From Fusicatenibacter saccharivorans (GTDB lineage Bacteria; Bacillota; Clostridia; Lachnospirales; Lachnospiraceae), in assembly GCF_015557635.1 (NCBI RefSeq), contig NZ_JADNOP010000006.1:62001-126000 (forward strand): 64,000 bases of DNA, read 5' to 3'. The notes under the pieces were generated by a model. It had not been told where the DNA came from. It saw only the letters and a program-made list of their open reading frames with translations, and did no database searches. The translations under genes and the position numbers were made by a program. Below, in pieces: positions 16,192-25,086 of this stretch. The stretch's first letter is position 1, and each line of letters starts with the position of its first letter.

Positions 16192-16767
16192 ATGAAAAAA
16201 GAGAGCATGGAAGTCGTAGGAAGAATTGTAAAACGCGAGAGGGAGCTATTTGGCATTCGTGTAATAAAAAAGGACAACACATCAAAAGTGCGTCAGATGT
16301 ACCCGGAAGCATGGCACATGTTTTACTTGTTAGAGAATGAAAATAATCTGGTTCCGCCGCTGGAAATCCAAGGTACGATGGAGGTGCTGAAAAATGATCA
16401 GATCCGCCTGCTGTGGTTCATTCATCCCATCATGATCAATGAGTGGAATATGGAGAACTGCATTTTGTTTGCCAATGAAGTAAACAGAGAGCTTGGCAAC
16501 GGCGGCCGTTTCTGGGTAGATACGGAGTATTTTGATTTTGCGTATGAAGAGCGTTTTGAAGAAGAAATGCTGCAGCTTAGTGGGATGAATGTATTAGAAC
16601 AGCATATGTTCGAATGGCCGCTTGGACAGTTCCGGGATATTCACATTCCGCTTATGATGCTTCTGCAGGGGAAATGGGGAGCTGAAACAGCCATTCGGTT
16701 TATCAAAGAACTCAGAGAAAATGGTTTCGTCGAAAATGAAAAATACGATCTGTTTCCGGATGCGTGA
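16192..16767 (+). CDS. Hypothetical protein, 191 aa
   Basis: Start at ATG 16192 behind ACAGGAGGAAG; the longer frame from 16114 has no site. Mixed alpha/beta, soluble. The stretch NGGRFWVDTEYFDFAYEERF resembles the central strands of YbjN/type III chaperone-like folds, a weak visual match. No catalytic motif. Confidence 0.55.
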   Translation: MKKESMEVVGRIVKRERELFGIRVIKKDNTSKVRQMYPEAWHMFYLLENENNLVPPLEIQGTMEVLKNDQIRLLWFIHPIMINEWNMENCILFANEVNRELGNGGRFWVDTEYFDFAYEERFEEEMLQLSGMNVLEQHMFEWPLGQFRDIHIPLMMLLQGKWGAETAIRFIKELRENGFVENEKYDLFPDA

Positions 16768-16827
16768 TTTGAGAGCTGTTTTGGAAATGCAGCGAAATAA
16801 ATGAGTACAAAGAATGGAGAAAGAAAA

Positions 16828-17025
16828 ATGGCTAAAAAAGTGGATTACAAAAAATATAACTGCGTATTAGAGATGAGCAAATGGATGGGAAGCGCACCGA
16901 AAGCCTTTAAAGCGGCAATCCTGAAAGAGGCTGTGCGCCAGAATGCGAACAGCGGTGGGAAGGTGGAAAAGAAGGAAATAAGAGCATGCAGAGCCGAAAA
17001 GCATAAGAAAAGGACATGCAAATAA
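16828..17025 (+). CDS. Small basic protein, 65 aa
   Basis: ATG 16828 behind GGAGAAAG. Strongly basic (pI well above 9 by composition), Lys-rich at both ends, helical centre (PKAFKAAILKEAVRQNA). Could bind nucleic acid; no family recognised. Confidence 0.5.
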   Translation: MAKKVDYKKYNCVLEMSKWMGSAPKAFKAAILKEAVRQNANSGGKVEKKEIRACRAEKHKKRTCK

Positions 17026-17047
17026 AAATATGGTGGAGGCGAAAGAT

Positions 17048-17491
17048 ATGACGACAATTATCTGTGAGATGGATTCTATGGAGTTGTGTGTCTGGAAGGA
17101 AAAGCATCTGCAAAGGGCATGCAGCGGAGATGAATGGATTTTCCGGGAGAAAGAAAAAGAACCGGAAGGCATCCGGGTGAATTTTGATGTGACGCATGCA
17201 TATGAGATATTCAGCTGTCTGGGCAGGTATTGGGGCGATTTCAATTCTTGCCCGGACAGCGAAACCATGGGACGGGTGGCAAAAAGATGGGAAGAAAAAT
17301 ATGGATTAAAGCTGGTGGAGCTTTCGCATGATACGCTGACCTTTCAAAGTGATCGTCGGATTTCGAAAAAGGAGGCGGTCGAGATTACAGAAGAAACGGT
17401 GGAGCTTTGTGCAGAAATTGTAAACGGAAAAGAAAATCAGCAGATCGAGACAATCAGCAGAACAGGGAGGATTACATTATGGTGGGATTAG
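17048..17491 (+). CDS. Hypothetical protein, weakly DUF4253-like
   Basis: 147 residues from ATG 17048 behind GGTGGAGG. The C-terminal half RWEEKYGLKLVELSHDTLTF, then a run ending EAVEITEETVELC, follows the DUF4253 pattern of W-x-x-(K/R)YG-x-x-(L/V), a strand, then an alanine/glutamate helix. The match is by eye and short. Its last codons overlap the alternative upstream start of the next gene. Confidence 0.5.
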   Translation: MTTIICEMDSMELCVWKEKHLQRACSGDEWIFREKEKEPEGIRVNFDVTHAYEIFSCLGRYWGDFNSCPDSETMGRVAKRWEEKYGLKLVELSHDTLTFQSDRRISKKEAVEITEETVELCAEIVNGKENQQIETISRTGRITLWWD

Positions 17492-17523
17492 TGCATAGCT
17501 TAAAAAATAAAAAAGAGGTTTTT

Positions 17524-18351
17524 ATGAATGTAAATGATCTGGCAAAACAAGTTTCTTCAATCATCACACCGCAAACCGACAATTTTTACCGCGACATCCG
17601 CATCTATGGTCATTTCTTCCACAATACAAACGACACGATGTGGTGGGGCGATGTAGGAATGAAATTTCTGACGCGCGCTCCGTTTGATGTCCGGTGGCTG
17701 CGAGAGGAAAGATTAGACGATCCATATGGCGGATTTCTGTATGACGCCACGGTAGAAGATAAAGCCCTTATTATGTTTAAACATAAATACAACCAGGAAA
17801 AATATGATAAACCTGGGGCTGATTTTTCATCCTGTTCCTACGAATTTTTCTATTCCAATCATCCGTTTTTGCGAACCGGATTGTGGAGTGGAACCATGCG
17901 TCCACGCTATGCGTATGTTGTCGATTTGAAAAACAAAAGCTTCAAACTGGCATCCCAATGGAAAACAAAGGTACCGCCTTACGACACGAAAGAGAAGTAC
18001 GAACGCACGGAGCTGAATGAAATTTACAACACGCTGCAAAAGGAACTGGATGGAATCGCAGATCAGGTGCAGGCAGAATATCTTGAGATGCAGCGGAAAG
18101 CAGCCAGAGCAGCGTATGTGAGGGCATGTTTTGATCCGGTTAACGGACGTGAGGATAAAGAAGCCTTAGAAGAATATTATCGTGCCGAGCAGGAATTTGT
18201 GAAAGCTTTGTATACCTTGGCGGAAGCTGTCCTGAAAAGAAAGGAATGCACAGTGATTTATGATTTTCTGTCGGAATCCGGTACACTGACCAATAATAGA
18301 ATTTCTATGCTGGCATTTCTTGCGGCAATTGAGAAAACAAGAATCTGGTAA
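17524..18351 (+). CDS. Hypothetical protein, 275 aa
   Basis: Start chosen at ATG 17524 behind AAAGAGG; an in-frame ATG at 17479 is possible. Soluble, aromatic-rich N-terminal half with GHFFHNTNDTMWWGDVG, then a Lys/Glu helical C-terminal half (residues 150-250). No known family. The 18352-18565 gap after it holds no gene. Confidence 0.55.
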   Translation: MNVNDLAKQVSSIITPQTDNFYRDIRIYGHFFHNTNDTMWWGDVGMKFLTRAPFDVRWLREERLDDPYGGFLYDATVEDKALIMFKHKYNQEKYDKPGADFSSCSYEFFYSNHPFLRTGLWSGTMRPRYAYVVDLKNKSFKLASQWKTKVPPYDTKEKYERTELNEIYNTLQKELDGIADQVQAEYLEMQRKAARAAYVRACFDPVNGREDKEALEEYYRAEQEFVKALYTLAEAVLKRKECTVIYDFLSESGTLTNNRISMLAFLAAIEKTRIW

Positions 18352-18565
18352 TGGACAGAAACTTCCCGATGTAAAAGAAAGGCAACAGAAGAAGTGGCCA
18401 AAAGAGTGTCCACATGCAGGAACGGTTCCATGATAAGATAAGGCATACCCGGAAAGTAAACCACAAGTTCAATGCAAATGCCGGAGAGAAGTGGAATAAT
18501 AGGAGTACATCAGAACACCGGCGGATGCATCAGAATACCGAACAGATCAGGAGGAACAACTCGAT

Positions 18566-18727
18566 ATGACGTTGAACGAACTTTTCGCAATTCAGGAAGC
18601 AGACGTAACAAAAGAATTCCTGTTGAAAGCCGGCTGGAGTGAGATCGCAGAAGAACCGGCGGAGATATTCCGGCGGAGCAGGCTGGTTCCTGACAGAGTG
18701 GAATCACATAAGGAATACAAAAGTTAA
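18566..18727 (+). CDS. Small acidic protein, 53 aa
   Basis: ATG 18566 with CAGGAGGAAC 13 bases upstream. Acidic helical peptide (LNELFAIQEADVTKEFLLKAG...). It ends 11 bases before a tRNA-like RNA. No family recognised. Confidence 0.5.
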   Translation: MTLNELFAIQEADVTKEFLLKAGWSEIAEEPAEIFRRSRLVPDRVESHKEYKS

Positions 18728-18738
18728 AAGAGAAATAT

Positions 18739-18844
18739 GAGTGAGGTAGCTCAGCCATGGTAGAGCAGAGAAACCAAGCCGATCATGGGTGTGGTCGGTA
18801 CAGCAAAAGATCTATTGTCGCTGGTTCGATTCCAGCCCTCACTC
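18739..18844 (+). ncRNA. tRNA-like noncoding RNA (Y RNA-like), copy c
   Basis: Acceptor stem GAGTGAGG (18739-18746) pairs perfectly with CCTCACTC (18837-18844). UA at positions 8-9 is followed by a D-arm GCTC-AGCCATGGTA-GAGC with the GG pair of real tRNAs, and a T-arm GCTGG-TTCGATT-CCAGC (18820-18836) with the TTCRA core. No anticodon arm exists: 53 nt (18767-18819) replace it, with a hairpin CCGATCA-TGGGTG-TGGTCGG followed by TACAGCAAAA. The hairpin loop (TCATG..GTG) and the ACAGCAA tail are shared with the RNAs at 26059, 26185 and 29401. This is the architecture of bacterial Y RNAs, which mimic tRNA and bind Ro60/Rsr. It lies between a 53-aa ORF and a GNAT gene; no CCA is encoded. Confidence 0.8.
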
Positions 18845-18898
18845 CTGAAACATGAAAACTCACAGTCAACGTACAAAAGAATGGAGACGAGATCACAA

Positions 18899-19489
18899 AT
18901 GAACACAGGATCTGCAATCGAAACTGAAAGATTATTCCTTCTCCCAAGCCGGACGGACAGAGACTCCGAGGCATTTTTACAAATGCTGCGGGATGATGGC
19001 GACTTCTACATATTCTGCGGAGTCAGCCCATCCGAAAAACATGTGATGGGGTTTGCCAACTACTTTGAGAGAACCGATCATGAGCTTTGCACCTATTCCA
19101 TTTTTCCCAAACAGCAGAAAGACAAGTTTATTGGTTACGTAGGCGTACATAGAGAAATGGAAGACGAATACGAAATTGAATTTTATATCGCCAGAGAATA
19201 CCGAAGAAACGGCTACTGTGAAGAAGCCAGCCGAGAGCTGATTAATCAGCTCTTTGGTGATGGGGTTTCTGCAAACGGAAAGAATCTTTTCATCGATAAG
19301 CTGTATGTGACAACCCAGACAGAAAATGAACCAACGATCAGCCTGCTGCGGAAGCTGGGGTTCAGAGAAGTAGAGGACGGCCCGGTCATGGTTGTGCTGG
19401 GTAACATTTTCGAAAAAGAAGATAATTTTTTCGCACACGAAGTAGTAAAACTGGTACTGACAAAGGAGGAGTTTTCTGATGGCAATTAA
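18899..19489 (+). CDS. GNAT-family N-acetyltransferase
   Basis: 196 residues from ATG 18899; the open frame begins within the upstream tRNA-like RNA (18785), so the longer version is unlikely. TERLFLLPSRTDRDSEAF is the RimJ/RimL-type opening, and YIAREYRRNGYCEEASREL carries the acetyl-CoA pyrophosphate loop (R-x-x-G-Y). NEPTISLLRKLGFREV is the usual C-terminal block. The acceptor is unknown. Its stop overlaps the next gene by 11 bases, so they are coupled. Confidence 0.8.
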   Translation: MNTGSAIETERLFLLPSRTDRDSEAFLQMLRDDGDFYIFCGVSPSEKHVMGFANYFERTDHELCTYSIFPKQQKDKFIGYVGVHREMEDEYEIEFYIAREYRRNGYCEEASRELINQLFGDGVSANGKNLFIDKLYVTTQTENEPTISLLRKLGFREVEDGPVMVVLGNIFEKEDNFFAHEVVKLVLTKEEFSDGN

Positions 19490-20045
19490 ATTTGAAGAAC
19501 TGAGAAAATATGTTGCACGCAATGTCCGCTTATCCATCTGTTTTGAGGATGGTTATTACCACGATTATCTGATGATGTCAGACATTCCGGAACAGAAATA
19601 TGCCGGCTTTTACATCTATGGAGTCGGAATGGTGGATGTGGAATTTTACAGAGATGTCTATACGGCTTTGCCGGAACCGGAAGGAGAATGTTGGTGCAGT
19701 AAAGATGATACAATGAATCCGGCGATGGAACTTATGATTTCGGAAGAACCGCGGGATATCAAACGGAGTGTGGAACAGAAGCTTTTGTTCCGGGATCTAA
19801 AACCGTATCTGCAGATCGGCAGACATTTTTCTATCGTAAATCGAAATGACTGGTCATCTGAATACTATGAATATCGGAGTGAGATACCGGAGAAATACGA
19901 TGATATGTATGTGTACGGCATCGGAATGGAAGAGTGTCCACATGTTGAGAAAATGTGGATGGATGTTCAGTATGAAACGGTTCACAGAAAGCAGATGGTG
20001 ATTGTGCTTTCCAATCAGCCGAGAGAAGATCTGAGAACAGAATAA
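19479..20045 (+). CDS. Hypothetical protein with an internal tandem duplication
   Basis: 188 residues; GGAGG lies 10 bases before the ATG, inside the GNAT gene. Residues 6-90 and 104-185 are two related halves: FEELRKYVARNVRLSI...SDIPEQKYAGFYIYGVGM versus FRDLKPYLQIGRHFSI...SEIPEKYDDMYVYGIGM, each closing with a SxEPRD / SNQPRED segment. A small alpha/beta domain has therefore duplicated. No known family; soluble. Confidence 0.6.
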   Translation: MAIKFEELRKYVARNVRLSICFEDGYYHDYLMMSDIPEQKYAGFYIYGVGMVDVEFYRDVYTALPEPEGECWCSKDDTMNPAMELMISEEPRDIKRSVEQKLLFRDLKPYLQIGRHFSIVNRNDWSSEYYEYRSEIPEKYDDMYVYGIGMEECPHVEKMWMDVQYETVHRKQMVIVLSNQPREDLRTE

Positions 20046-20094
20046 AAGAGAACTTTTTATGCAACGGAAAAAGGAAAGGAAGAGAGCCAGAGAT

Positions 20095-21405
20095 ATGGAT
20101 AGAGATCACACGTTTGATTTACCGGATTTAACAGAAGACTTCTGGAAAACCGTTGTGTTTGCACAGGAGGATCCCCCTTCTGGAATGGGCGGCCCGGGAT
20201 GTGTATGTCTGCTCAGCAAAGAGGGAAAAGAGTATATTTTCGGATTTGAAGAGACACCATTTTACAAAAGTACCGAACTTTTCCCGATCTTTGAGACGAC
20301 CGATGAAAGAATTGGTTATCGTCATAAATATAAAGCAGAAGATCACGGCTGGAAATATCTGGAGAAAGAAAATGCACTGATCCGGGAAGACATTCTGGAT
20401 GAGTACAGCAAAGCGGCTGCGGAGGCGAAACGGGAAAAGGAAAATTTCTGGCATTTTTATGCCATCGATCTGGCCGGCCGGGCAATTGGCGTGGAGCATC
20501 TGGAACGATATGATTACATCGGAAGCGTTCTGTACAGGGAAAGAATGGATCGGGAAATGGCGGAACGCCGGAAAAAACGCGAGAAGGAGAAACTGACGGA
20601 GAACGAATTTAACTGGAAGCCGATGCATGTGAACAATATTCCGGACAATTCTGAGATGGGCGTTTACGCACTGCTGATGAGAAGGAATGACGGAAAAATC
20701 AAGGGTGTAAAATACTCGATTCTGTATCAGTACGAGGAGCACAGCCCGATGCTGATATACAGTGATGCAAAGGTGGAAGCCTATATTCTTTTCTACGCGG
20801 ATTACGATGATATCATCGGTCCGTGGGATTATCATTCTGTCAGCAGACAGGAATGTGCAGAGCTTTACGGAAAAGAAAATCATTTTCCGCCGGAATTGGC
20901 ATATTATGACTGGATTACGTTTTCAGATGGTGATATTCATAACTTCGGCAGATTTCTCCGCACATTCCAAAGTCTGGAAGAAGCTAAAGCATATGCGATG
21001 TATTATGCGAATGTGAACAGCGGTGGAATCAACAAGGAAACAATTCTGAAACAAGAAGAGGAATCCAGAATCGAAGATCATGTGAACCGTATTGCACATT
21101 ACGAAGCATATCAGATGTATCGAAAATATTATAAAAAAATTCTGGATGCCATCAGCGAAGAAAACTGTTTCCCGGATTCCTGCAGCGGAGGCGGTGTATA
21201 TCTGCGGGAGGCAATTTTAAAGAAAGTGCCGGAGATCACAGAAGAACAGCTCAGGATGATCTGGAGAGAACTTCCATTTGTGATTGAGAAGAGAACGCAG
21301 GACTGGATTGAACGGGAAAAGCAGTTCAGTGAAAATTATATCCGAAAGGCCAAAAAGCGGAAACCCGGGAAAACGAAAAGAACCGCAGATCAGATCGGGA
21401 AATAA
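20095..21405 (+). CDS. Hypothetical protein, 436 aa
   Basis: Start at ATG 20095 behind GGAAAGGAAGAG; a longer frame opens at 20059. Highly charged and aromatic. Residues 160-190 form a Lys/Arg/Glu helix (RMDREMAERRKKREKEKL), and the C-terminus is basic (RKAKKRKPGKTKR). Contains a central GVYALLMRRNDGKIKGVKYS strand pair. No recognised domain. The basic tail and helix are compatible with RNA or ribosome binding. Confidence 0.55.
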   Translation: MDRDHTFDLPDLTEDFWKTVVFAQEDPPSGMGGPGCVCLLSKEGKEYIFGFEETPFYKSTELFPIFETTDERIGYRHKYKAEDHGWKYLEKENALIREDILDEYSKAAAEAKREKENFWHFYAIDLAGRAIGVEHLERYDYIGSVLYRERMDREMAERRKKREKEKLTENEFNWKPMHVNNIPDNSEMGVYALLMRRNDGKIKGVKYSILYQYEEHSPMLIYSDAKVEAYILFYADYDDIIGPWDYHSVSRQECAELYGKENHFPPELAYYDWITFSDGDIHNFGRFLRTFQSLEEAKAYAMYYANVNSGGINKETILKQEEESRIEDHVNRIAHYEAYQMYRKYYKKILDAISEENCFPDSCSGGGVYLREAILKKVPEITEEQLRMIWRELPFVIEKRTQDWIEREKQFSENYIRKAKKRKPGKTKRTADQIGK

Positions 21406-21419
21406 AGGAGAGGTGCAAT

Positions 21420-22244
21420 ATGGGTATTTTAGAATTTCTGGAATGTTTTGATCCACTGACGGAAATCTGCGTTGAAGATGCCACGGAAGTCGTGTTTGAA
21501 GGAAGGGCAGAAGATTTTCCTGAAGAAAAGGATAAGGCCTATATCATCGTTCCGTCTCGCACAAACAACAGAGATGGCGTGATTAGGCTGTTTGTTTCGA
21601 AACAGGAATATTTGGAGAAAAAGTGCGGGCAAAATAAAATATATGTACTGGATGCACTTTTGGCTATTCTGTATTCTGTTATGAGAAAAAATTCTGAAGC
21701 AAAACAGGTATTTCTTACCATGGTGGAAAAAGCGGAGGACTATAATGAAATACTGCAGAAGTGGGAAAAAGCTCCTGAGAAAGAAAAAGAGCCGCTTGAA
21801 CGGGAAAAACAGGGGAGATGGAAAGCTTTTCTGGAGGAAAAAGAGCATCTTCTTCGGGAAATGAAACAAATAGAACCACTTTGGGATATTTCGGGTCAGT
21901 GGATCGGATACAGCCAGGAAGAGCTGGAGTATTTTGCAGAGTATCTGGTAAGAAGAAAGAACATGCTTCTGGAAAGAAAACACACGCTGGAAGCACAAAG
22001 CTGGGCACAATGCCATGAAGATGAACTTTGCCAGATCATGAAAGCGGACTACCCAAATGAGGGGATTGCAGCGTTGGCACTGGAAAAGCAGTATGGACTG
22101 GATGAACAGCAGGCCAGAATGATTTTCGATTTGAGATTTCGATTCATGTTTGGAACAGCCAGAGATCTGGTAGAACGAGACAATATGGTAATTGGACGTA
22201 TGCTTGAAATTTTTCTGAAAGATGAGGGAGGGGCAGAAGGATGA
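21420..22244 (+). CDS. Hypothetical coiled-coil protein, 274 aa
   Basis: AAAGGAGAGG precedes the ATG at 21420. An alpha/beta N-terminus (residues 1-85, VVFEGRAEDF...YIIVPSRTNN) leads into a long coiled coil (about 100-200; EKWEKAPEKEKEPLEREKQ) and a helical end. The stop overlaps the P-loop gene by ATGA, so the two are translationally coupled and likely interact. Confidence 0.55.
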   Translation: MGILEFLECFDPLTEICVEDATEVVFEGRAEDFPEEKDKAYIIVPSRTNNRDGVIRLFVSKQEYLEKKCGQNKIYVLDALLAILYSVMRKNSEAKQVFLTMVEKAEDYNEILQKWEKAPEKEKEPLEREKQGRWKAFLEEKEHLLREMKQIEPLWDISGQWIGYSQEELEYFAEYLVRRKNMLLERKHTLEAQSWAQCHEDELCQIMKADYPNEGIAALALEKQYGLDEQQARMIFDLRFRFMFGTARDLVERDNMVIGRMLEIFLKDEGGAEG

Positions 22245-22732
22245 TTTTCCTGGCGGGATCTGCGGCGAGCGGAAAAACGAAAAAAGCGGTTGCATATGGC
22301 TGGAAAGAGCGAAAAACCAGCGAGGATGGAGTTCTCCTTTTTTCACTGCAGCATGAAAAGAAGGAGATGTGGAAGATTCTGCAGAGCATGTACGGGCAGG
22401 AGGAGCTTTCCAAGATAGAAATTGATGATACACCAGCGATGATGGTGGAGAGAATGGCAGAAATCATAGCGCAGAAAGCAGAGAATGGAGCAATTTCTGT
22501 TTTTGTGATTGATGAAGTGCCGATGATGACAAGCAGAAAAAATTTTGCCGACAGAAAAGAAGAGCTGCGGTATATGATTGGCTTGCTGGGAAACTGCGAG
22601 AAAAAAGAACATGTTGTGATTGTAGCCGTTATTCCAGTGTCGAAATACTGTACAGAAATGCAGAAGAAAAAAGAAGTAAGTACCTGTTATGGAGAAATAG
22701 AAAAACCAGAAAATTGTCTGGTTTTCGTATAG
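22241..22732 (+). CDS. Small P-loop ATPase
   Basis: 163 residues with Walker A GSAASGKT at residues 6-13 and Walker B VFVIDEVP near 88. RecA/KaiC-like or AAA-type core without further domains. Starts by ATGA overlap inside the preceding coiled-coil gene. Probably supplies ATP-driven action to that partner; substrate unknown. Confidence 0.7.
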   Translation: MIFLAGSAASGKTKKAVAYGWKERKTSEDGVLLFSLQHEKKEMWKILQSMYGQEELSKIEIDDTPAMMVERMAEIIAQKAENGAISVFVIDEVPMMTSRKNFADRKEELRYMIGLLGNCEKKEHVVIVAVIPVSKYCTEMQKKKEVSTCYGEIEKPENCLVFV

Positions 22733-22835
22733 ACAAGAACCTGTCCACATATGGGATACGGCAGGTGGTAAGATAGCAGGTAGAAAGAGACAACAGAAGG
22801 ATTACCAGTAAAAGCTCCAAGGGAGGTAGCAGCGA

Positions 22836-24902
22836 ATGATTCTTTACAAATACACAGCAGACTGTTCAAAACTGAATCTGGAACAGGAGGATTCAACGAA
22901 GGAAGGATATGAGCGTCTCTATTCCAGACGGAGTGATGCTGCGGAATGGAACAGCAAGTTTTACACTGCCTACCGTACAGAAAAGAAGTTTTTCATTATG
23001 ATCAGTGATATTCTGAATGGTCAGATGACGATTGTGGCTGCACTTGAGATGGAAGTGGTTCCCCGGGTATGTGTGGATTGTATTCAGAAGATACTGCCGG
23101 AAATTGAGTTGCTTGCGTATGAGGAGATCACAAATGATGCGTTTTGCAAAGAACTGGTTCGGGCAGAACGGAATAACTGGACGGAGTGTTACAGCGGGTC
23201 GCTGAAGGAAAAATTAAAACTTGCGATAGAACCAGAACATCACAGTTTTTTTGAACCTGTTGCGTATCAGGTAAGTGAACGGATTTATACCGCTCAAAAT
23301 ATGACCAGACAAAAGCAGGCGGAGCAGATGCAGGAAATTATGGCATCGGAAAGCTTCTATGACGAAATGGAGCGGATTTACGCCCCGGAAAATGAAAAAC
23401 GTTTTGTTGGGCATCCGGTTCATTATCTGATCACAGCCGGTGACAAAGCGGCTGCGGATGATATGATAGATCTTCTGATTCCGGCACTGCTGGAGAATCA
23501 ACGATTGCTGAGCGGCAGAGTTTACGATGTGCAGAAGATGACATACAAGGCAGAGCGGGAAGATAATTTTGACAATATTTTCTCCAGTGCTAGAGGCGGA
23601 ACAGTGATTCTGAATCTGGAAGGTGAAAAGAGTACAGGAATGTATGCCACCGGCAATTATGATCTGGCGAAAACACTTGGGAAGAAACTGAATGAGTATG
23701 GAAATTCTACATTGTTTATCTTTGTGGACATTTCCGGAAGCCGCAGCGTATCGGATGAGACGATAGCGGAAATTCTTTCCAACGCGGATCTGATTCAGAT
23801 TCAGGAAGGCCAGGGAGATCTGGAACGGGCGACGGGCTATTTGAAACGTCTGGCGGATAAGACAGAGTATCACGACTACACGATAGAAGAGCTGACGCGG
23901 TATCTTCCGAAAGAAAAGAAATTGTATTCTGTATCGGATATCTTTTCTGCCTACAACAGATGGTACGGAAGCGGATTAAAAACGCATATTTACAAGGCCT
24001 ACAAACAAAAAGACCTCGTCAAAATTCAACTGAAAAAGAAGACAGACAAGCCGTATGTGGAGCTGCAGAAAATGGTAGGCCTGTCGGATGTAAAGAAAGT
24101 GACAGATGAGATTCTGGCGGCGGCCAAAATGCAGAAAATGCGGAAACAGATGGGTCTTCCGGGGGTTCAGTCATCCATGCATATGCTGTTTTCCGGAAAT
24201 CCAGGGACAGCAAAGACAACCGTGGCGCGTCTGCTATCCCAGGTCTTGAAGGAAGAGGAAGTGCTGAAATATGGCCACATTGTAGAGTGCGGCAGACAGG
24301 ATCTGGTCGGAAAATATGTCGGCTGGACGGCACAGATTGTTGAGAGTAAATTTCAGGCGGCGCGTGGCGGCATTCTGTTTATCGATGAGGCGTATTCTCT
24401 TGTAGAAGACAACCGCACGTATGGCGCCGAGGCGATCAATACCATTGTGCAGGAGATGGAGAATTACCGGGATGAGGTCATTGTCATTTTTGCAGGATAT
24501 CCGGAGAAGATGAAGGAGTTTCTGGAGCAGAATGAAGGTCTTGCAAGCCGCATTGCCTTTCACCTGAATTTCCCGGATTACTCACCGGTAGAACTGACGC
24601 AGATTCTGGATCTGATGCTGGAAAAATCGGAATACCGGATGGACGAAAGAACAAGGGAAAAATGCTTTTCCATCTGCGCCGATGCCTGTCGGGAAGAAAA
24701 TTACGGCAATGGACGGTTTGTCAGAAACCTGCTGGACCACGCTATCATGCGCCAGGCAGACCGCCTGATTCGGGAACATCAGAATGGTACGCTGGGAAAA
24801 GAGGAGGCATGTCTTCTGACAGCGGACGATTTCGAGATGATCGGACTGAAAAAGAAACCACAGAGCCGGCAGATCGGGTTCTGCGCCGGGCGAACAGCAT
24901 AA
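22836..24902 (+). CDS. CbxX/CfqX (SpoVK-like) AAA+ ATPase with a novel N-terminal half
   Basis: 688 residues behind AAGGGAGG. The C-terminal AAA+ module (about 410-650) has Walker A SGNPGTAKTT near residue 454, sensor/Walker B GILFIDEAYSL, VIVIFAGYPEKM and the arginine finger GLASRIAFHLNFPDYS. This is the CbxX/CfqX/SpoVK clade, which forms hexameric remodelling rings. The first 380 residues match no family I know and may recruit the substrate. In a cluster with a Ro60-like vWA protein, an AAA+ remodeller is a common pairing (inference). Confidence 0.82.
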   Translation: MILYKYTADCSKLNLEQEDSTKEGYERLYSRRSDAAEWNSKFYTAYRTEKKFFIMISDILNGQMTIVAALEMEVVPRVCVDCIQKILPEIELLAYEEITNDAFCKELVRAERNNWTECYSGSLKEKLKLAIEPEHHSFFEPVAYQVSERIYTAQNMTRQKQAEQMQEIMASESFYDEMERIYAPENEKRFVGHPVHYLITAGDKAAADDMIDLLIPALLENQRLLSGRVYDVQKMTYKAEREDNFDNIFSSARGGTVILNLEGEKSTGMYATGNYDLAKTLGKKLNEYGNSTLFIFVDISGSRSVSDETIAEILSNADLIQIQEGQGDLERATGYLKRLADKTEYHDYTIEELTRYLPKEKKLYSVSDIFSAYNRWYGSGLKTHIYKAYKQKDLVKIQLKKKTDKPYVELQKMVGLSDVKKVTDEILAAAKMQKMRKQMGLPGVQSSMHMLFSGNPGTAKTTVARLLSQVLKEEEVLKYGHIVECGRQDLVGKYVGWTAQIVESKFQAARGGILFIDEAYSLVEDNRTYGAEAINTIVQEMENYRDEVIVIFAGYPEKMKEFLEQNEGLASRIAFHLNFPDYSPVELTQILDLMLEKSEYRMDERTREKCFSICADACREENYGNGRFVRNLLDHAIMRQADRLIREHQNGTLGKEEACLLTADDFEMIGLKKKPQSRQIGFCAGRTA

Positions 24903-24958
24903 AAATTAAACCAGCGGTTAAGTGCAGAAAACGAAAACATGTGATACAGTATATACAT
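24903..24958 (+). promoter_or_regulatory. Duplicated promoter-like element, copy 1
   Basis: ATTAAACCAGCGGTTAAGTG, then GTGATACAGTATATACA: a near-palindrome TTAAACC..GGTTAA followed by a TATA-rich block. A diverged copy lies at 28602-28658. Both precede a catalytic gene of the cluster. Copy 1 is separated from its downstream conserved part (25040-25069) by about 80 bases containing a hairpin. Confidence 0.5.
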
Positions 24959-25005
24959 GAAGATTGCGGGAGTGCAAAGCACGTAGCAATCTGGTATCAA
25001 AGGGG

Positions 25006-25036
25006 TCAAAAAACCTTTTGACCCCAACATCTATAC
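25006..25036. repeat. GGGGTCAAAA...CCAACATCTAT repeat, copy 1
   Basis: Hairpin GGGGTCAAAA-AACC-TTTTGACCCC followed by AACATCTAT. A diverged copy is at 29884-29926. Its position splits an otherwise contiguous conserved element, so it looks like an insertion. Confidence 0.55.
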
Positions 25037-25086
25037 ATAACAAAACACGGATATTCACAAAAAGACCAGAAAGGGGGAATGAGCAC

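Noticed and set aside
21429-22433. 334-codon minus-strand frame
   Set aside because: Phe/Cys/Pro-rich shadow of two genes that have good starts and ATGA coupling.
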